Below, piece by piece: positions 6,399 to 15,728 of a stretch of DNA of 64,000 nt (positions are counted from its first letter, which is position 1; every line of letters begins with the position of its first letter). The notes below the pieces were generated by a model. The model was not told the origin of the DNA. It searched no databases and saw only the letters and a list, made by a program, of their open reading frames with translations. Source of the stretch: Ramlibacter alkalitolerans (GTDB lineage: Bacteria; Pseudomonadota; Gammaproteobacteria; Burkholderiales; Burkholderiaceae_C). The stretch is from positions 1 to 64,000 of the forward strand of contig NZ_JAEQND010000019.1 in NCBI RefSeq assembly GCF_016722765.1, written 5' to 3'. The position numbers and the translations under genes are program-made.

Positions 6399-7385
6399 AT
6401 GCATCCACCCGTTCCCGCCCCTGACGACGGCGGCGCCCGCGCTCCGCTGGCCGCCGTCACCGGGGCGTCGGGCTTCATCGGCAGGCACGTCGTCGCCGCC
6501 CTGACCTCGGCGGGCTGGCGGGTGCGGCTGCTGCTGCGTCGTGCTCCCGAGGGCTCCGAATGGCGGCAAGCGCATCCCGAGGTCGTGGCGGGATCCCTCG
6601 AGGATGAAGCCGCCCTCGCCCGCCTCGTGGAAGGGGCCGACGCCGTCGTCCACCTGGCCGGCCTCATCAAGGCCGCGCGCCGGCAGCATTTCTTCGACGT
6701 CAACTGCAAGGCCGTGGCCCGGCTGGCGGAGACGGTGCGGCAGGTGGCGCCCGGGACCCACTTCGTGCTGGTGTCGAGCCTCGCCGCGCGCGAGCCGGCC
6801 CTGTCGGACTACGCGGCCAGCAAGCGGGCCGGCGAGTCGGCGGCGCGCGAGGTCCTGGGCCAGCGCGTGACGGTCCTGCGGCCGCCCGCGGTGTACGGTC
6901 CGCACGACCGGGAAACGCTGCGCTTCTTCCAGATCGCTCGCTGGCAGCGCATTCCGCTGCCAGGCCGCGCCGACGCCCGCGCAGCCCTGATCCACGTCCA
7001 GGATGCGGCAAGGCTGGTGGCGTCGATCGCGGCGGCATCGCCCCGCGGCGAAGTGCTTGCCATGGCGGACGCGCACCCGGAGGGCTACAGCTGGGAGGCC
7101 GTGCTGGCCGCTGCCGCGCGCGCCGTCGCCAACCCCGCGCCCCGGTTCTTCCAGGCGCCGCAGGGCTTGCTGAAGGGCGTGGCGCTGATCGGCGACGTGG
7201 CGCGCCTGGCCGGCTCGGCCAGCATGCTCAATTCCCAGAAGCTGCGCGAACTGCGCCACCCGGACTGGGGCGTGGCCGACGACGAACTTGCCAGGCCGGC
7301 GGGGTGGGCGCCCGAGTTCGACCTCGATGGCGGATTCGCGGATGCCGTCGCCTGGTACCGGGCCGCCGGCTGGCTGCGCAGCTGA
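6399..7385 (+). CDS. NAD(P)-dependent epimerase/reductase, candidate ceramide reductase (CerR-like)
   Basis: A 328-residue extended short-chain dehydrogenase. The nucleotide-binding TGASGFIG is at 21-28, VSS near 125-127 and the catalytic YAASK at 138-142. In Caulobacter an enzyme of this type acts after ceramide synthase to reduce the 3-keto group of oxidised ceramide; that role is inferred here from the serine palmitoyltransferase cluster. Alternative: a sugar epimerase for the head group. ATG 6399 is preferred over an in-frame TTG 6 bp upstream. The next gene starts 7 bp after it. Confidence 0.75.
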   Translation: MHPPVPAPDDGGARAPLAAVTGASGFIGRHVVAALTSAGWRVRLLLRRAPEGSEWRQAHPEVVAGSLEDEAALARLVEGADAVVHLAGLIKAARRQHFFDVNCKAVARLAETVRQVAPGTHFVLVSSLAAREPALSDYAASKRAGESAAREVLGQRVTVLRPPAVYGPHDRETLRFFQIARWQRIPLPGRADARAALIHVQDAARLVASIAAASPRGEVLAMADAHPEGYSWEAVLAAAARAVANPAPRFFQAPQGLLKGVALIGDVARLAGSASMLNSQKLRELRHPDWGVADDELARPAGWAPEFDLDGGFADAVAWYRAAGWLRS

Positions 7386-7391
7386 CGCGCC

Positions 7392-8459
7392 ATGGGCCAA
7401 GGCGCGGCGGCCATCTGGGTGCTCCTGGGCGCGCGGCATGGCGACAACCAGCAGTTGCTGGCGATCGCGCAAGCGCTCGGCCTGCCCTATCGCGTGATCC
7501 AGCTGCAGTTCAACGCCGCCGCCGCTCTGGCGCCCGTCCTGCTCGGTGCGACGCGGCTCTCGTGGCGCACCCGCGACGCGGAGCCGCTGCAAGCGCCGTG
7601 GCCGCCTGTGGTGCTCGCCGCGGGCCGCAGGAGCGTGCCGGCCGCACGCTGGATCCAGCGCCAATCGTCCGGCCGGACGCGCCTGGTCCACGTCAATCGG
7701 CCCTGGGCACCGCTGTCCTGGTTCGACCTGGTCGTGTCCACGCCCCAATACGCGCTGCCGCAGCGCGAGAACGTGCTGGTCAACCGCCTGCCCTTCGTGC
7801 CCGGCGAACCGGCCCGTGCCGTGGCCCTGCCCGCTTCGCTGCAACAGCACGCGGCGGCGATGCCCCGCCCCTGGACCCTGGTGATGGTCGGCGGGAACAG
7901 CCGGCCCTATGTCCTGGACGGCAGCGCCGCGATCGCGCTGGCGCAGCGGGTGAACGAACAGGTGCGAAGCAGCGGCGGCAGCGCGTGGGTCCTCGGAAGT
8001 CCGAGGACGCCGGCCACGGCGATGGATCGCATCGAGCGCGCGCTGGAGATCCCCGCGCAGGTCGTGCGCTGGGGCCGCGCAGAGAACCCTTACGCGGCTC
8101 TGCGCCGGACGGCGGACCGCTTCATCGTGACGATGGACAGCGCTGCGATGCTGACCGAGGCGCTGCTCAGCGGCCGGCCGGTGCTGCCGTTCGCCTTGCC
8201 GGCCCGGCCCGACTGGCGCTGGCGGCTGGCGTCGACGTGGCGCGCGGCGGCCGAACGCGCTCCCGCGTCGCTGCTCGCGCGAAGCTTCGATGCACTGCAG
8301 GACCTGGGCTGGCTCTCGTCGACGCGCGACGTCGGCCTGCTGGTCCGGGGGCTGGAAGCGGCAGGCGTCTTCGACGGCCAGGGGCGTGCCCCGGAACTCG
8401 CACGCCAGGAGCGGCAGGCCACGGTGACACGCATCCGCCGGTTGATCGACGCGAGCTGA
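7392..8459 (+). CDS. ELM1/GtrOC1-family glycosyltransferase-like protein
   Basis: A 355-residue protein that looks like the mitochondrial-fission-ELM1 family (GT-B-like fold). An N-terminal half with a GARHGDNQQ stretch precedes VMVGGNSRPYVLDG near 160-175, an ENPYAALRRTAD motif and FIVTMDSAAMLTEALLSGRPVLPF near 247-270, the usual nucleotide-sugar region. Bacterial members sit in envelope-glycan gene sets. It ends 6 bp from the convergent glycosyltransferase gene. Its substrate is unknown; adding a sugar to the cluster's lipid is a reasonable guess. Confidence 0.75.
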   Translation: MGQGAAAIWVLLGARHGDNQQLLAIAQALGLPYRVIQLQFNAAAALAPVLLGATRLSWRTRDAEPLQAPWPPVVLAAGRRSVPAARWIQRQSSGRTRLVHVNRPWAPLSWFDLVVSTPQYALPQRENVLVNRLPFVPGEPARAVALPASLQQHAAAMPRPWTLVMVGGNSRPYVLDGSAAIALAQRVNEQVRSSGGSAWVLGSPRTPATAMDRIERALEIPAQVVRWGRAENPYAALRRTADRFIVTMDSAAMLTEALLSGRPVLPFALPARPDWRWRLASTWRAAAERAPASLLARSFDALQDLGWLSSTRDVGLLVRGLEAAGVFDGQGRAPELARQERQATVTRIRRLIDAS

Positions 8460-8465
8460 CGCGCC

Positions 8466-9353
8466 CTACCCCGCCGTCACATCCGCCGCCCGGGCAACGC
8501 ACTCCAGCGCGTCGCGGCGCACATGGCCGCGCGCGATCTCGGCCTCCAGCAAGGCACGGTCGATGGAGCCGTTCTCCAGCGCTTCGCCGAGCAGCCGGAA
8601 GAACAGCCGCTCCTGCGCCGGATCGGGATGGCGCTTGTAGTGCCCGGCGCCGCGCCCGGTCAGCTTGCGCAGCCAGATGCCGGCACGCGAGCCGAGCGTG
8701 GTGCCGCGCGGCGTGAAGTCGGAGGGCAGCCCGGTCTTCCACGGCTGCGTGCGCCTGTGGGTGTTGTGCAGCATTCGCGTGTCCGGCGCCAGCCGGTCGA
8801 AATCGTTCCACTGCGACTCCAGCGGGGCGACCGTTCCGGGCGGCTCCAGCAGCAGCCACATCCAGTCGCGGTAGTCGCGCTCGCCGCGGAAGACGCGCTC
8901 GAAATCCGCCACCCAGTTCCAGTGCCGCAGGCGCGCGCAGTCCATCAGCATGACGCTGGACGCATAGTGCAGCGGCCGCCGCGAATCCGCCTCCATGCGC
9001 CGGGCCATGACGGCGGCGCCGCCCATGTCGCGATCGAGCAGATCGTTGATGTCCGCCAGCGCGAAGATGTCGGGGTCGATCAGCACGGCGCGCCCGGCGT
9101 AGGCCATCAACTCGGGGACGGCGAAGCGCAGCGGGGTGAAGGACTGCAGGTCGTCGTTGCGCCAGGTGGCCTGGCGGCCTTCGCGCAGGTAGCTGCGGCC
9201 TTCGAAGGCTCCGAGCGCCGGGAAATCGGTCGTCTGCAGGATGCGCACATCGAAGCGCTCCGGCGCCGCGCTGTGGCGCAGGAGCGCGTGCCGGGCAACC
9301 AGCGCGCCCACGATCTGCCTGGGATTGGTGTGGATGAAGACGGCGTTGCGCAT
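8466..9353 (-). CDS. Glycosyltransferase-like protein (DxD)
   Basis: A 295-residue protein. The start MRNAVFIHTNPRQIVGALVARHAL is preferred because the upstream frame is composition noise. LIDPDIFAL carries a DxD metal/nucleotide-sugar motif, and a hydrophobic-acidic pattern typical of GT-A enzymes follows. The C-terminal third holds SQWNDFDRLAPDTRMLHNTH. It lies last in the operon P450, AMP ligases, ACP, SPT, glycosyltransferases. A role in glycosylating the lipid is inferred from position. Confidence 0.65.
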   Translation of the reverse strand: MRNAVFIHTNPRQIVGALVARHALLRHSAAPERFDVRILQTTDFPALGAFEGRSYLREGRQATWRNDDLQSFTPLRFAVPELMAYAGRAVLIDPDIFALADINDLLDRDMGGAAVMARRMEADSRRPLHYASSVMLMDCARLRHWNWVADFERVFRGERDYRDWMWLLLEPPGTVAPLESQWNDFDRLAPDTRMLHNTHRRTQPWKTGLPSDFTPRGTTLGSRAGIWLRKLTGRGAGHYKRHPDPAQERLFFRLLGEALENGSIDRALLEAEIARGHVRRDALECVARAADVTAG

Positions 9354-9402
9354 ATCGGAACTCTGCCCTCCCTCAGGGCCGGCCCGGGCAGGCACGGCGC
9401 CA

Positions 9403-10251
9403 CTACGGATTCTGCTGCCAGTAAGCCTCGTCGCGCCGCACCAGCAGGTCCGCGGCGCGGCTCCTGCCATCGACCTTGCGCTGGCCTTTCATGTGGTCCA
9501 TGAAGCGGCCCAGGCGCGAGTTGATCAGCACGTGCGAGGCCTGCCAGCCGGCACCATCGGCGATGTCATGCACCCGCGCGCCGCGCGCCTGGGCCCGCTT
9601 GCGGACCACGTCGAACAGATAGGAGTCGTGGTATTCGCGCTCGGCCAGGAACAGGTCCTTGGCGTACATGTCCTCGAATTCCCGCAGCAGACGCCCGGCT
9701 TCGCGGTGCCGCAGGTTGTAGACCACGAAGCCGCACTCGCTGTGCTGCGGCCGCCGCAGGCACGCAACCACGCTGTCCGGCGGCGCCAATGCCGCCAGTT
9801 CGGCCATATCGACATCGGCGAAGAAGCGGGTATCGGCGTCGATCCAGATCAGGATGTCGGCCTCGGTGCGGCGGGCAGCGTCGAAGACCGCATGACTCTT
9901 GTGGGCGAACCGGATGGCGTCCCAGCGGTAGGCCGCCCTGTGCTCGCGCCAGGGCAAGGGAATCGCCAGCGGGCCCAGGCGCAGCCGGCGCCAGGGCAGC
10001 TCCGCGCCGCACACCCTCGGATCGTTCGCGTGCCGCGCCTTGAAGGCAGCCAGTTGCGGGCTGCAGGCCAGGAGGTCACGGGGCATGACCCGGCCGGGAA
10101 CCACCGGCGGCTCGAAGCCTTCGTGATACAGCAGCAGGGGAACGTCGGCCGGCCAGTGCGCGAGATAGCTCTCGAGCATGGTGCGCCCGTAATCGCGATA
10201 GCCTGCGGCGTGGCAGGTCGTCACGACGGCGAAGCTGCGGCGCGAAGGCAT
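9403..10251 (-). CDS. Glycosyltransferase-like protein (DAD motif)
   Basis: A 282-residue protein, start chosen at MPSRRSFAVVTTCHAAGY because that begins a typical Rossmann strand. ILIWIDADTRFFADVD contains the DxD triplet of GT-A glycosyltransferases, and a conserved-looking HSECGFVVYNLRH and a late HYD-type stretch (EYHDSYLFD) follow. It lies between the SPT gene and the second DxD protein with short gaps (25 and 49 bp), so probably one transcript. The sugar donor is unknown. Confidence 0.65.
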   Translation of the reverse strand: MPSRRSFAVVTTCHAAGYRDYGRTMLESYLAHWPADVPLLLYHEGFEPPVVPGRVMPRDLLACSPQLAAFKARHANDPRVCGAELPWRRLRLGPLAIPLPWREHRAAYRWDAIRFAHKSHAVFDAARRTEADILIWIDADTRFFADVDMAELAALAPPDSVVACLRRPQHSECGFVVYNLRHREAGRLLREFEDMYAKDLFLAEREYHDSYLFDVVRKRAQARGARVHDIADGAGWQASHVLINSRLGRFMDHMKGQRKVDGRSRAADLLVRRDEAYWQQNP

Positions 10252-10276
10252 GCGGTCGGGCGTACGGGAGCCGGCC

Positions 10277-11458
10277 TCAGCCGCGTGCCCGTTCCAGTGC
10301 CGCGAGGATGCGCCCGATATCCTCGTCGTCATGCGCGGCGCTGAGGCTCACGCGCACCAGGCTCACGCCGGCGGGCGTGGCCGGCGGGATCATCAGGTTG
10401 GTATAGACGCCCTCGTCCAGCAGCGCCTGCCACACCGACTGGGCCTGCGCGCGCTCTTCGAACACCAGTGCGGCCACGGGCCCCGGTGTCCGGCTGCCGA
10501 GGCGATAGCCCAGCCGGCCCGCCCCGGCATGGAAGCGCTCGGCGTGCTTCCAGAGCCGGGCACGCAAGGCCTGTCCGTCCAGCAGTTGCCGCAATGCAGC
10601 GCGCGTGGAGGCGATCGATGCCGGCGACGACGAGGCGGTGAAGATGTAGGGGCGGCTGACGAAGCGCAGCAGGTCCAGGTCGGCATGGCGGCCGACGCAG
10701 AAGCCACCCACGCCGCCCAGGCTCTTGGAGAAGGTGCCGACGATGAAGTCGACGTCCTGCAGCAGGTCGAGGTCTTCGCACAGGCCCAGGCCGCGCGGGC
10801 CGAAGATGCCGAAGGAATGCGCCTCGTCGACCAGCAGCCAGGCACCGTGGCGGCGCTTGACCTGCGCGATCTCGCGCAGGGGTGCCCGGTCGCCCAGCGT
10901 GCTGTACACCCCTTCGACCACGATCAGCGCCCGGCGCGCATCGTCGCCCAGGCGCTGCAGCCGGCGGTCGAGGTTGTCCGGGTCGTTGTGGCGAAAGCGG
11001 ATGGTGGTCGCGTTGCTGAGACGGCAGCCGTCGTGGATGCTCGCGTGGCTGTCCGCGTCCACGAGCAGGAAGTCGCCCGTGTCGGCCAGCGCGGAAATGA
11101 CGCCCAGGTTCGTCTGGTAGCCGGTGGAGAACACCATGCACGCGGGCCAGCCGAAGGCTTCGGCCAGCTCCTTTTCCAGCCCGCGGTGGCTGGCGTAGTT
11201 GCCGCTGGCCATCCGTGAGCCGGTGGTGCCGGTGCCCTGCGTTTCGATGGCTTCGATGGCGGCGGCGCGGCAGGCGGCGTCGAAGGTCAGGCCGAGATAG
11301 TTGTTGGTGCCCGCCAGCACCGTGCGCCGGCCGCCGATGGTGGCGCAGGTGGCCGAATGGATTTCGTCCATGGGCGTCGCGATGGGCGCGACGCCCCCCA
11401 GCTCCGCCAGGCTGGCGGCGAGGGCCCGTTGCGCAGCGAACTTGTCGAGCAGGTTCAC
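10277..11458 (-). CDS. spt: Serine palmitoyltransferase (alpha-oxoamine synthase family)
   Basis: A 393-residue PLP enzyme that condenses L-serine with an acyl thioester to 3-ketosphinganine. YGTG-like GTGTTGSRMASGNYASH at 76-91, stacking His 138 in DADSHASIHDG, PLP-contacting Asp 211 in VDEAHSFGIFG and Schiff-base Lys 245 in VGTFSKSLGGVGGF are all present. The stretch FSKSLGGVGGFCVG plus SRPYIFTAS closely follows soluble bacterial SPT (Sphingomonas type) rather than BioF or KBL. It starts at a GTG overlapping the ACP stop (GTGA), so it is coupled to its carrier protein. An aminoketone synthase for another acyl product is the main alternative. Confidence 0.85.
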   Translation of the reverse strand: MNLLDKFAAQRALAASLAELGGVAPIATPMDEIHSATCATIGGRRTVLAGTNNYLGLTFDAACRAAAIEAIETQGTGTTGSRMASGNYASHRGLEKELAEAFGWPACMVFSTGYQTNLGVISALADTGDFLLVDADSHASIHDGCRLSNATTIRFRHNDPDNLDRRLQRLGDDARRALIVVEGVYSTLGDRAPLREIAQVKRRHGAWLLVDEAHSFGIFGPRGLGLCEDLDLLQDVDFIVGTFSKSLGGVGGFCVGRHADLDLLRFVSRPYIFTASSSPASIASTRAALRQLLDGQALRARLWKHAERFHAGAGRLGYRLGSRTPGPVAALVFEERAQAQSVWQALLDEGVYTNLMIPPATPAGVSLVRVSLSAAHDDEDIGRILAALERARG

Positions 11459-11748
11459 GGATGGCGGCCGCTCAAGCCGTGGATGCCGGCGCGCAGCCCG
11501 TTGATGGTCCGCGCCTGCGCAAGCGTCTCGACCGGAATGGAGATGTCGAGGCGGTCCTCGATCTCCATCACGAGGTCCATCACGCCGATGGAATCGAGGT
11601 CGGCTTCCTGCATCAGGTCGGCGTCGCCGGCGAGGCCGCCGGAGCCGGGGCGGATGGCGGCGAGCGCTTCGCGGATGGCGTGTTCGATCGCGGCCGGGCT
11701 GGCGGAAGCGCCGGCGCCCTCAGCTGGAAGTGGTGAAGGCAGTGTCAA
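11455..11748 (-). CDS. Dedicated acyl carrier protein
   Basis: A 97-residue protein with the phosphopantetheine site EADLDSIGVMDLVMEIE (Ser near residue 53) and the usual four-helix pattern. It overlaps the AMP-ligase end by 29 bp and the SPT start by 4 bp, the same arrangement as the ceramide ACP of Caulobacter. The only in-frame start in front of the domain is TTG at 11748, without a clear ribosome-binding site, so translation may depend on coupling. It probably carries the acyl chain for SPT. Confidence 0.85.
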   Translation of the reverse strand: MTLPSPLPAEGAGASASPAAIEHAIREALAAIRPGSGGLAGDADLMQEADLDSIGVMDLVMEIEDRLDISIPVETLAQARTINGLRAGIHGLSGRHP

Positions 11749-13630
11749 GTGGGATGCTCGCAGGCCCGGTGCGCAGGCCGGTTTCGTCTTCTTCGAACAG
11801 CATGGGCGACTTCACGAGCCGGCTCGCGTCCGCGCAGCGGGCCAGGAAGTCCCTGCGCGCCATGCTGCGCGACAGCTTGCCCGAGGAGGTACGCGGCAAG
11901 GTGTGCGGCGGCACCAGCTCGATCAGGCAATGGATGCCGAATTCGGAATGGATCGCCTGCTTCAGGCGCGCGGCCAGTGATTCGAGCGTGCGCGAGTCGG
12001 TCTCGCGGCACTGCACGACCAGCACCGCCGTCTCGTTTTCCTCTTCGTCCGTCACGGTGAAGGCGGACGCATCGCTGGTGCGGACTTCGGGCTGCTGCTC
12101 CGCCAGGTATTCGAGGTCCTGCGGCCAGATGTTGCGGCCCTTGATGATCATCAGGTCCTTGATCCGGCCGGTCACGTACAGCGCGCCCTCGGCGCGGTAG
12201 CCCAGGTCGCCCGTATTCAGCCAGCCCTCGGCGGAAAGCACCGCCTGCGAAGCCTCGGGATTGTTGAAGTAGCCCGCCATGACGCTGGCGCCGCGCAGGT
12301 GGATGGTGCCGCACTGCCGCTCGCCGAGGGCGGCTCCGTCCTCGCCGCGGATCTCGACCTCGAAGCCCGGCAAGGGCCGGCCGCAGTCGATGAAAGCCTT
12401 GCCCTTCACGCCGGCTTCGTCCGCGCGCGGCGGCAGGGCTTCGCCGGTGCGCGACAGCCGGTCGACGTCGACCAGGTCGCTGCGGGGCATGCTGCCGACG
12501 GCCGCGAAGCTGACCGCCAGCGAACACTCGGCCATTCCGTAGCAGGGAAGGAAGGCCTGGGGGTGGAAGCCCGCCGGCGCCAGGATCTCGGCCACCTGGC
12601 GCAGGGATTCGGGATGGATCATCTCGGCGCCGACGCCGGCAACGCGCCAGTGCGAGAGATCGAGCAACGCCAGGTCCGCCGGCCGGATGCGGCGGGCGCA
12701 CAAGGTGTAGCCGAACGGCGGGCTGAAGGAGATCGTGGCGCGGTTGCGCGAAATGAGCCGGAGCCACAGCCGCGGCCGCATGGCGAAATCGCGCGTCGGC
12801 AGGTAGTCCACGGAGCGTTGCGTGGCGATGCAACCGAGCACGATGCCGACCAGGCCCATGTCGTGGTAGTGCGGCAGCCAGGAACAGAAGCGGTCTTGCG
12901 GCGTCAGCGCGAAGCCGTGGTTGAAGATCGCGAACAGGTTGGCCATCACCGCGGCGTGCGTGATCATGGTGCCGCGCGGGAAGCGCGTGCTGCCCGAGGT
13001 GTATTGCAGGTACGCCAGTTCGGAGGGGGCCGGCGGCACGGGCTGGGCCTCGTCCGCGGGAAGCGCCAGGAACTCGTCGAGCGTGCCCGCCAGGGCCAGC
13101 GGCAGCCCTTGCGCGGCCTCGTGCAGGAAACCGGCGAACTCCACCGGCGCGAACGCGGCCACGGCCTGGCAGTCGGCCAGCAACTGGCGCAGGTGCCTGA
13201 CATAGGCCTCCCGGCCGCCCAGGTGCACCGCCGCCGGCAGCGGAACGGGCACCAGTCCGGCGTACTGGCAGGCGTAGAACATGACGGCGAAATCGGGGTG
13301 GGTGTGCGCGACCAAAGCGACGCGCTGCCCCCGGCCCAGGCGGGCAAGCCGGCGCGACATGGCGAGCGCGCGCTGCCGCAGCTCGCGGTACGGCAGAGTT
13401 GCCGTGACCTCGTCCCGCCCGCCGTAGTAGTTGAAGCCCGACGCACCGGTGGCCGCGTAGTCGAGCGCCTCGGTGAGCGTGGAGAAGTCGGCGCTTCGCA
13501 ACGGGACGCCGCTTTCCGTCGGCGTCGGGGCCGGATCAACAGGTGTTTCTTTGATCAATGCCTCACCCTGTTCTTGTGGTCCGTCTCCGGAAAACGAGAG
13601 TTGCGCCGAAGCACTTCGGGCCTGCTCCAT
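11720..13630 (-). CDS. Fatty acyl-AMP ligase loading the ceramide ACP
   Basis: A 636-residue ANL-superfamily enzyme of the FAAL type. P-loop YTSGSTRFPRG is at 210-220, SWLPHYHDMGLVG near 248, the YGMAE motif near 365, the hinge GRIKDLMIIKGRNIWPQDLE and C-terminal PRTSSGKLSR follow. It activates a fatty acid as acyl-AMP and should pass it to the adjacent ACP. The first ~40 residues are unlike the family, so the true start could be downstream, for example a TTG at LIKETP. It corresponds to the acyl-ligase of known ceramide clusters. Confidence 0.82.
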   Translation of the reverse strand: MEQARSASAQLSFSGDGPQEQGEALIKETPVDPAPTPTESGVPLRSADFSTLTEALDYAATGASGFNYYGGRDEVTATLPYRELRQRALAMSRRLARLGRGQRVALVAHTHPDFAVMFYACQYAGLVPVPLPAAVHLGGREAYVRHLRQLLADCQAVAAFAPVEFAGFLHEAAQGLPLALAGTLDEFLALPADEAQPVPPAPSELAYLQYTSGSTRFPRGTMITHAAVMANLFAIFNHGFALTPQDRFCSWLPHYHDMGLVGIVLGCIATQRSVDYLPTRDFAMRPRLWLRLISRNRATISFSPPFGYTLCARRIRPADLALLDLSHWRVAGVGAEMIHPESLRQVAEILAPAGFHPQAFLPCYGMAECSLAVSFAAVGSMPRSDLVDVDRLSRTGEALPPRADEAGVKGKAFIDCGRPLPGFEVEIRGEDGAALGERQCGTIHLRGASVMAGYFNNPEASQAVLSAEGWLNTGDLGYRAEGALYVTGRIKDLMIIKGRNIWPQDLEYLAEQQPEVRTSDASAFTVTDEEENETAVLVVQCRETDSRTLESLAARLKQAIHSEFGIHCLIELVPPHTLPRTSSGKLSRSMARRDFLARCADASRLVKSPMLFEEDETGLRTGPASIPLDTAFTTSS

Positions 13631-13764
13631 TCACTTTCGGAGCCGCAAACTCTAGCGTTCGAAGACGATTCATGCAACGTGTGGCACCGGCGACTGTTCG
13701 CGTCGCGCGGTTTAGGCGCGCCAACTGGCGGCACGCGAGGATAGCTGGTATGGGACGCATGTGC

Positions 13765-15723
13765 TCAAGCGCGCGGCTGCTGCAGGACCACCGCCAGTTG
13801 CTCGAGCGTCGGATGTTCGAAGAAGTCGGTGATCTCCATGCGCTGGGGGAATTCGCGCTCGATGGCCTCGTGCATGCGCGCCAGCGTCAGCGAGTTGAGG
13901 TTGATTTCCAGCAGGTTCGTCTCGGGCGCGATCTGCTGCCCCGGGGCCAGCGGACGGCAGATCGCCAGCAGGCGGTCGACGATGGAGGACGGTTGCCCGC
14001 CGGCTTCGGGCGCGCTGGTGGCGGCCTGGAGCAGCGCCTCCAGCTGCGCCAGGATAGCGGCGAACATGCCCTCCTCGAACGCTTTCACCAGCGCATGGCG
14101 CTGGAGCTTGCCGCTGGTGGTCCTGGGCATGCTGCCGACCGGCACCACATGCGCGACGTCGAGCCCGGTGCGCTGGGAGATCGCGCTGCGCAAGGCCAGC
14201 GCGGTGGGCACCAGGCTTTCCAGGCTGGCGCGGTGCACCACGAAGATCGCCAGCGCCTCACTGGCATCGGGGCCGGAGCGCACACCGGCCGCCGCCACCC
14301 GGTTCGTCTCCAGCCCCTCGACCTGCTCGGCGACCTGTTCGATGTCGCTCGGGTAGTAGTTCTGGCCGTTGACGATGATCAGGTCCTTGGCCCGCCCCGC
14401 CACCACGAGCTGGCCGTCGAAGAACAAGCCGAGGTCGCCGGTGTCCATCCACTCGGCGGGCTGCCGCGGCCCGGCCGTTGCGTCCGCGCCGCGGTGATAG
14501 CCTGCCGAGACGTTCTCGCCGCGGATCTCGATGGGGCCGAGGTGGCGCTCCGGCAGTGCCGTCCCGGTCGCATCCACGATGCGGACCTCGGTGCCCGGCA
14601 AGGCGCGGCCCAGTTGCACGAATTCCACGGCGTCCGGCGCGTTGGGGCCGGCCACCCGCACCGGCGCGCCGGTCTGCAGGCTCGCACGCGACAGCCACAC
14701 CGTGGCCAGGGGAGCCCCCGGCGCCGGGAAGCTCACGGCCAGGCTGGCTTCGGCGAGTCCATACACGGGGAACAGCGCGTTGGCTTTCAGCCCGTGCGGA
14801 GCGAGGGCGGTGACGAAACGCCGGCACAGATCGGCCGAAATGGGTTCGGCGCCGTTGAAGACCAGCCGGACCGCAGAGAGGTCGATCCCGCCGGTTTGCT
14901 TGAGCGCGAACTGTCGAAGGTAGTGCTGGTAGCCGAAGTTCGGCGAGCACAGCACGGTCGCGCGGCGCTCGCCGGCCTTTTCCAGCCAGAGCAACGGCCT
15001 GCGCGCGAACAGTTCGGTGCGCATGATGGCGTGGCTGATGCCGCAGGCCAGCATGGTCAGGTGAAAGCCGATCAGCCCCATGTCGTGCGACAGCGGCATC
15101 CAGCTCAGGGCCACGTCGCGGTCGGTGAACGCGGCCGCTTCGGCGATGGACGCGATGTTGGCCGTGAGATTGCGGTGCGTCAGCAGCACGCCCTTGGGCT
15201 CGCCGGTGGAGCCGGAGGAGAACTGGATGAAGGCGAGCGCGTCCGCGCCGGACGCGAACGGCTCGCCGGGCGCCTCCCCGAGCGCGAGGCTGCCCGGCGC
15301 GAAGGCCGCAGCCCGCAGCTGTGCGAACGTGCCGTCCAGTCCGTTCGCTGCGGCGTAGGCCTCGAGCCGCTCCAGCGCGGGCAGGTCGATGTAGACGCGC
15401 GCCCCGCCCAGTTGCGCAAAGACGCGCAGGAGCTTTTGCCGATGCGCGTCCGTGCTGCCGGGCGCCAGCGGTACCGGGACGATGCCGCCGAGCACGCAGG
15501 CCCAGAACATCTCCAGGAAGCGTTCGTTGTCGGCCAGGCACAGGATCATCGTGTCGCCGGGCCGCAGGCCCTGCCGCTGCAGCGCTGCGAGCACGCCGAG
15601 CGCGCGCTGCCGCAGCCGCTGGAAACTCAGGACGCGTTGCTCCTTCTCGCCCTCGATCAGGGTGAGGTGGCGGTCTTCGCGGGCGTTGGCGGACAGGAGC
15701 GCGGGCAGCGTGTCGAATCGCAT
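13765..15723 (-). CDS. Second fatty acyl-AMP ligase fused to an ACP domain
   Basis: A 652-residue protein. The adenylation domain has FIQFSSGSTGEPKG at 165-178, SWMPLSHDMGLIG, VYGLAEASLAVSF and GRAKDLIIVNGQNYYPSDIE, then PRTTSGKLQR. The last ~75 residues form a carrier domain with LLEINLNSLTLARM, where the Ser is kept but Asn replaces the usual Asp. Its start is 5 bp after the P450 stop, so the two are probably one unit: a fatty acid could be loaded on the fused carrier and oxidised by the P450. It may feed the N-acyl chain rather than SPT. Confidence 0.8.
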   Translation of the reverse strand: MRFDTLPALLSANAREDRHLTLIEGEKEQRVLSFQRLRQRALGVLAALQRQGLRPGDTMILCLADNERFLEMFWACVLGGIVPVPLAPGSTDAHRQKLLRVFAQLGGARVYIDLPALERLEAYAAANGLDGTFAQLRAAAFAPGSLALGEAPGEPFASGADALAFIQFSSGSTGEPKGVLLTHRNLTANIASIAEAAAFTDRDVALSWMPLSHDMGLIGFHLTMLACGISHAIMRTELFARRPLLWLEKAGERRATVLCSPNFGYQHYLRQFALKQTGGIDLSAVRLVFNGAEPISADLCRRFVTALAPHGLKANALFPVYGLAEASLAVSFPAPGAPLATVWLSRASLQTGAPVRVAGPNAPDAVEFVQLGRALPGTEVRIVDATGTALPERHLGPIEIRGENVSAGYHRGADATAGPRQPAEWMDTGDLGLFFDGQLVVAGRAKDLIIVNGQNYYPSDIEQVAEQVEGLETNRVAAAGVRSGPDASEALAIFVVHRASLESLVPTALALRSAISQRTGLDVAHVVPVGSMPRTTSGKLQRHALVKAFEEGMFAAILAQLEALLQAATSAPEAGGQPSSIVDRLLAICRPLAPGQQIAPETNLLEINLNSLTLARMHEAIEREFPQRMEITDFFEHPTLEQLAVVLQQPRA

Positions 15724-15728
15724 GCGGA

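Noticed and set aside
10277-11458. BioF (8-amino-7-oxononanoate synthase) for biotin
   Set aside because: The FSKSLGGVGGF and SRPYIFTAS stretches fit SPT, and no biotin gene is adjacent.
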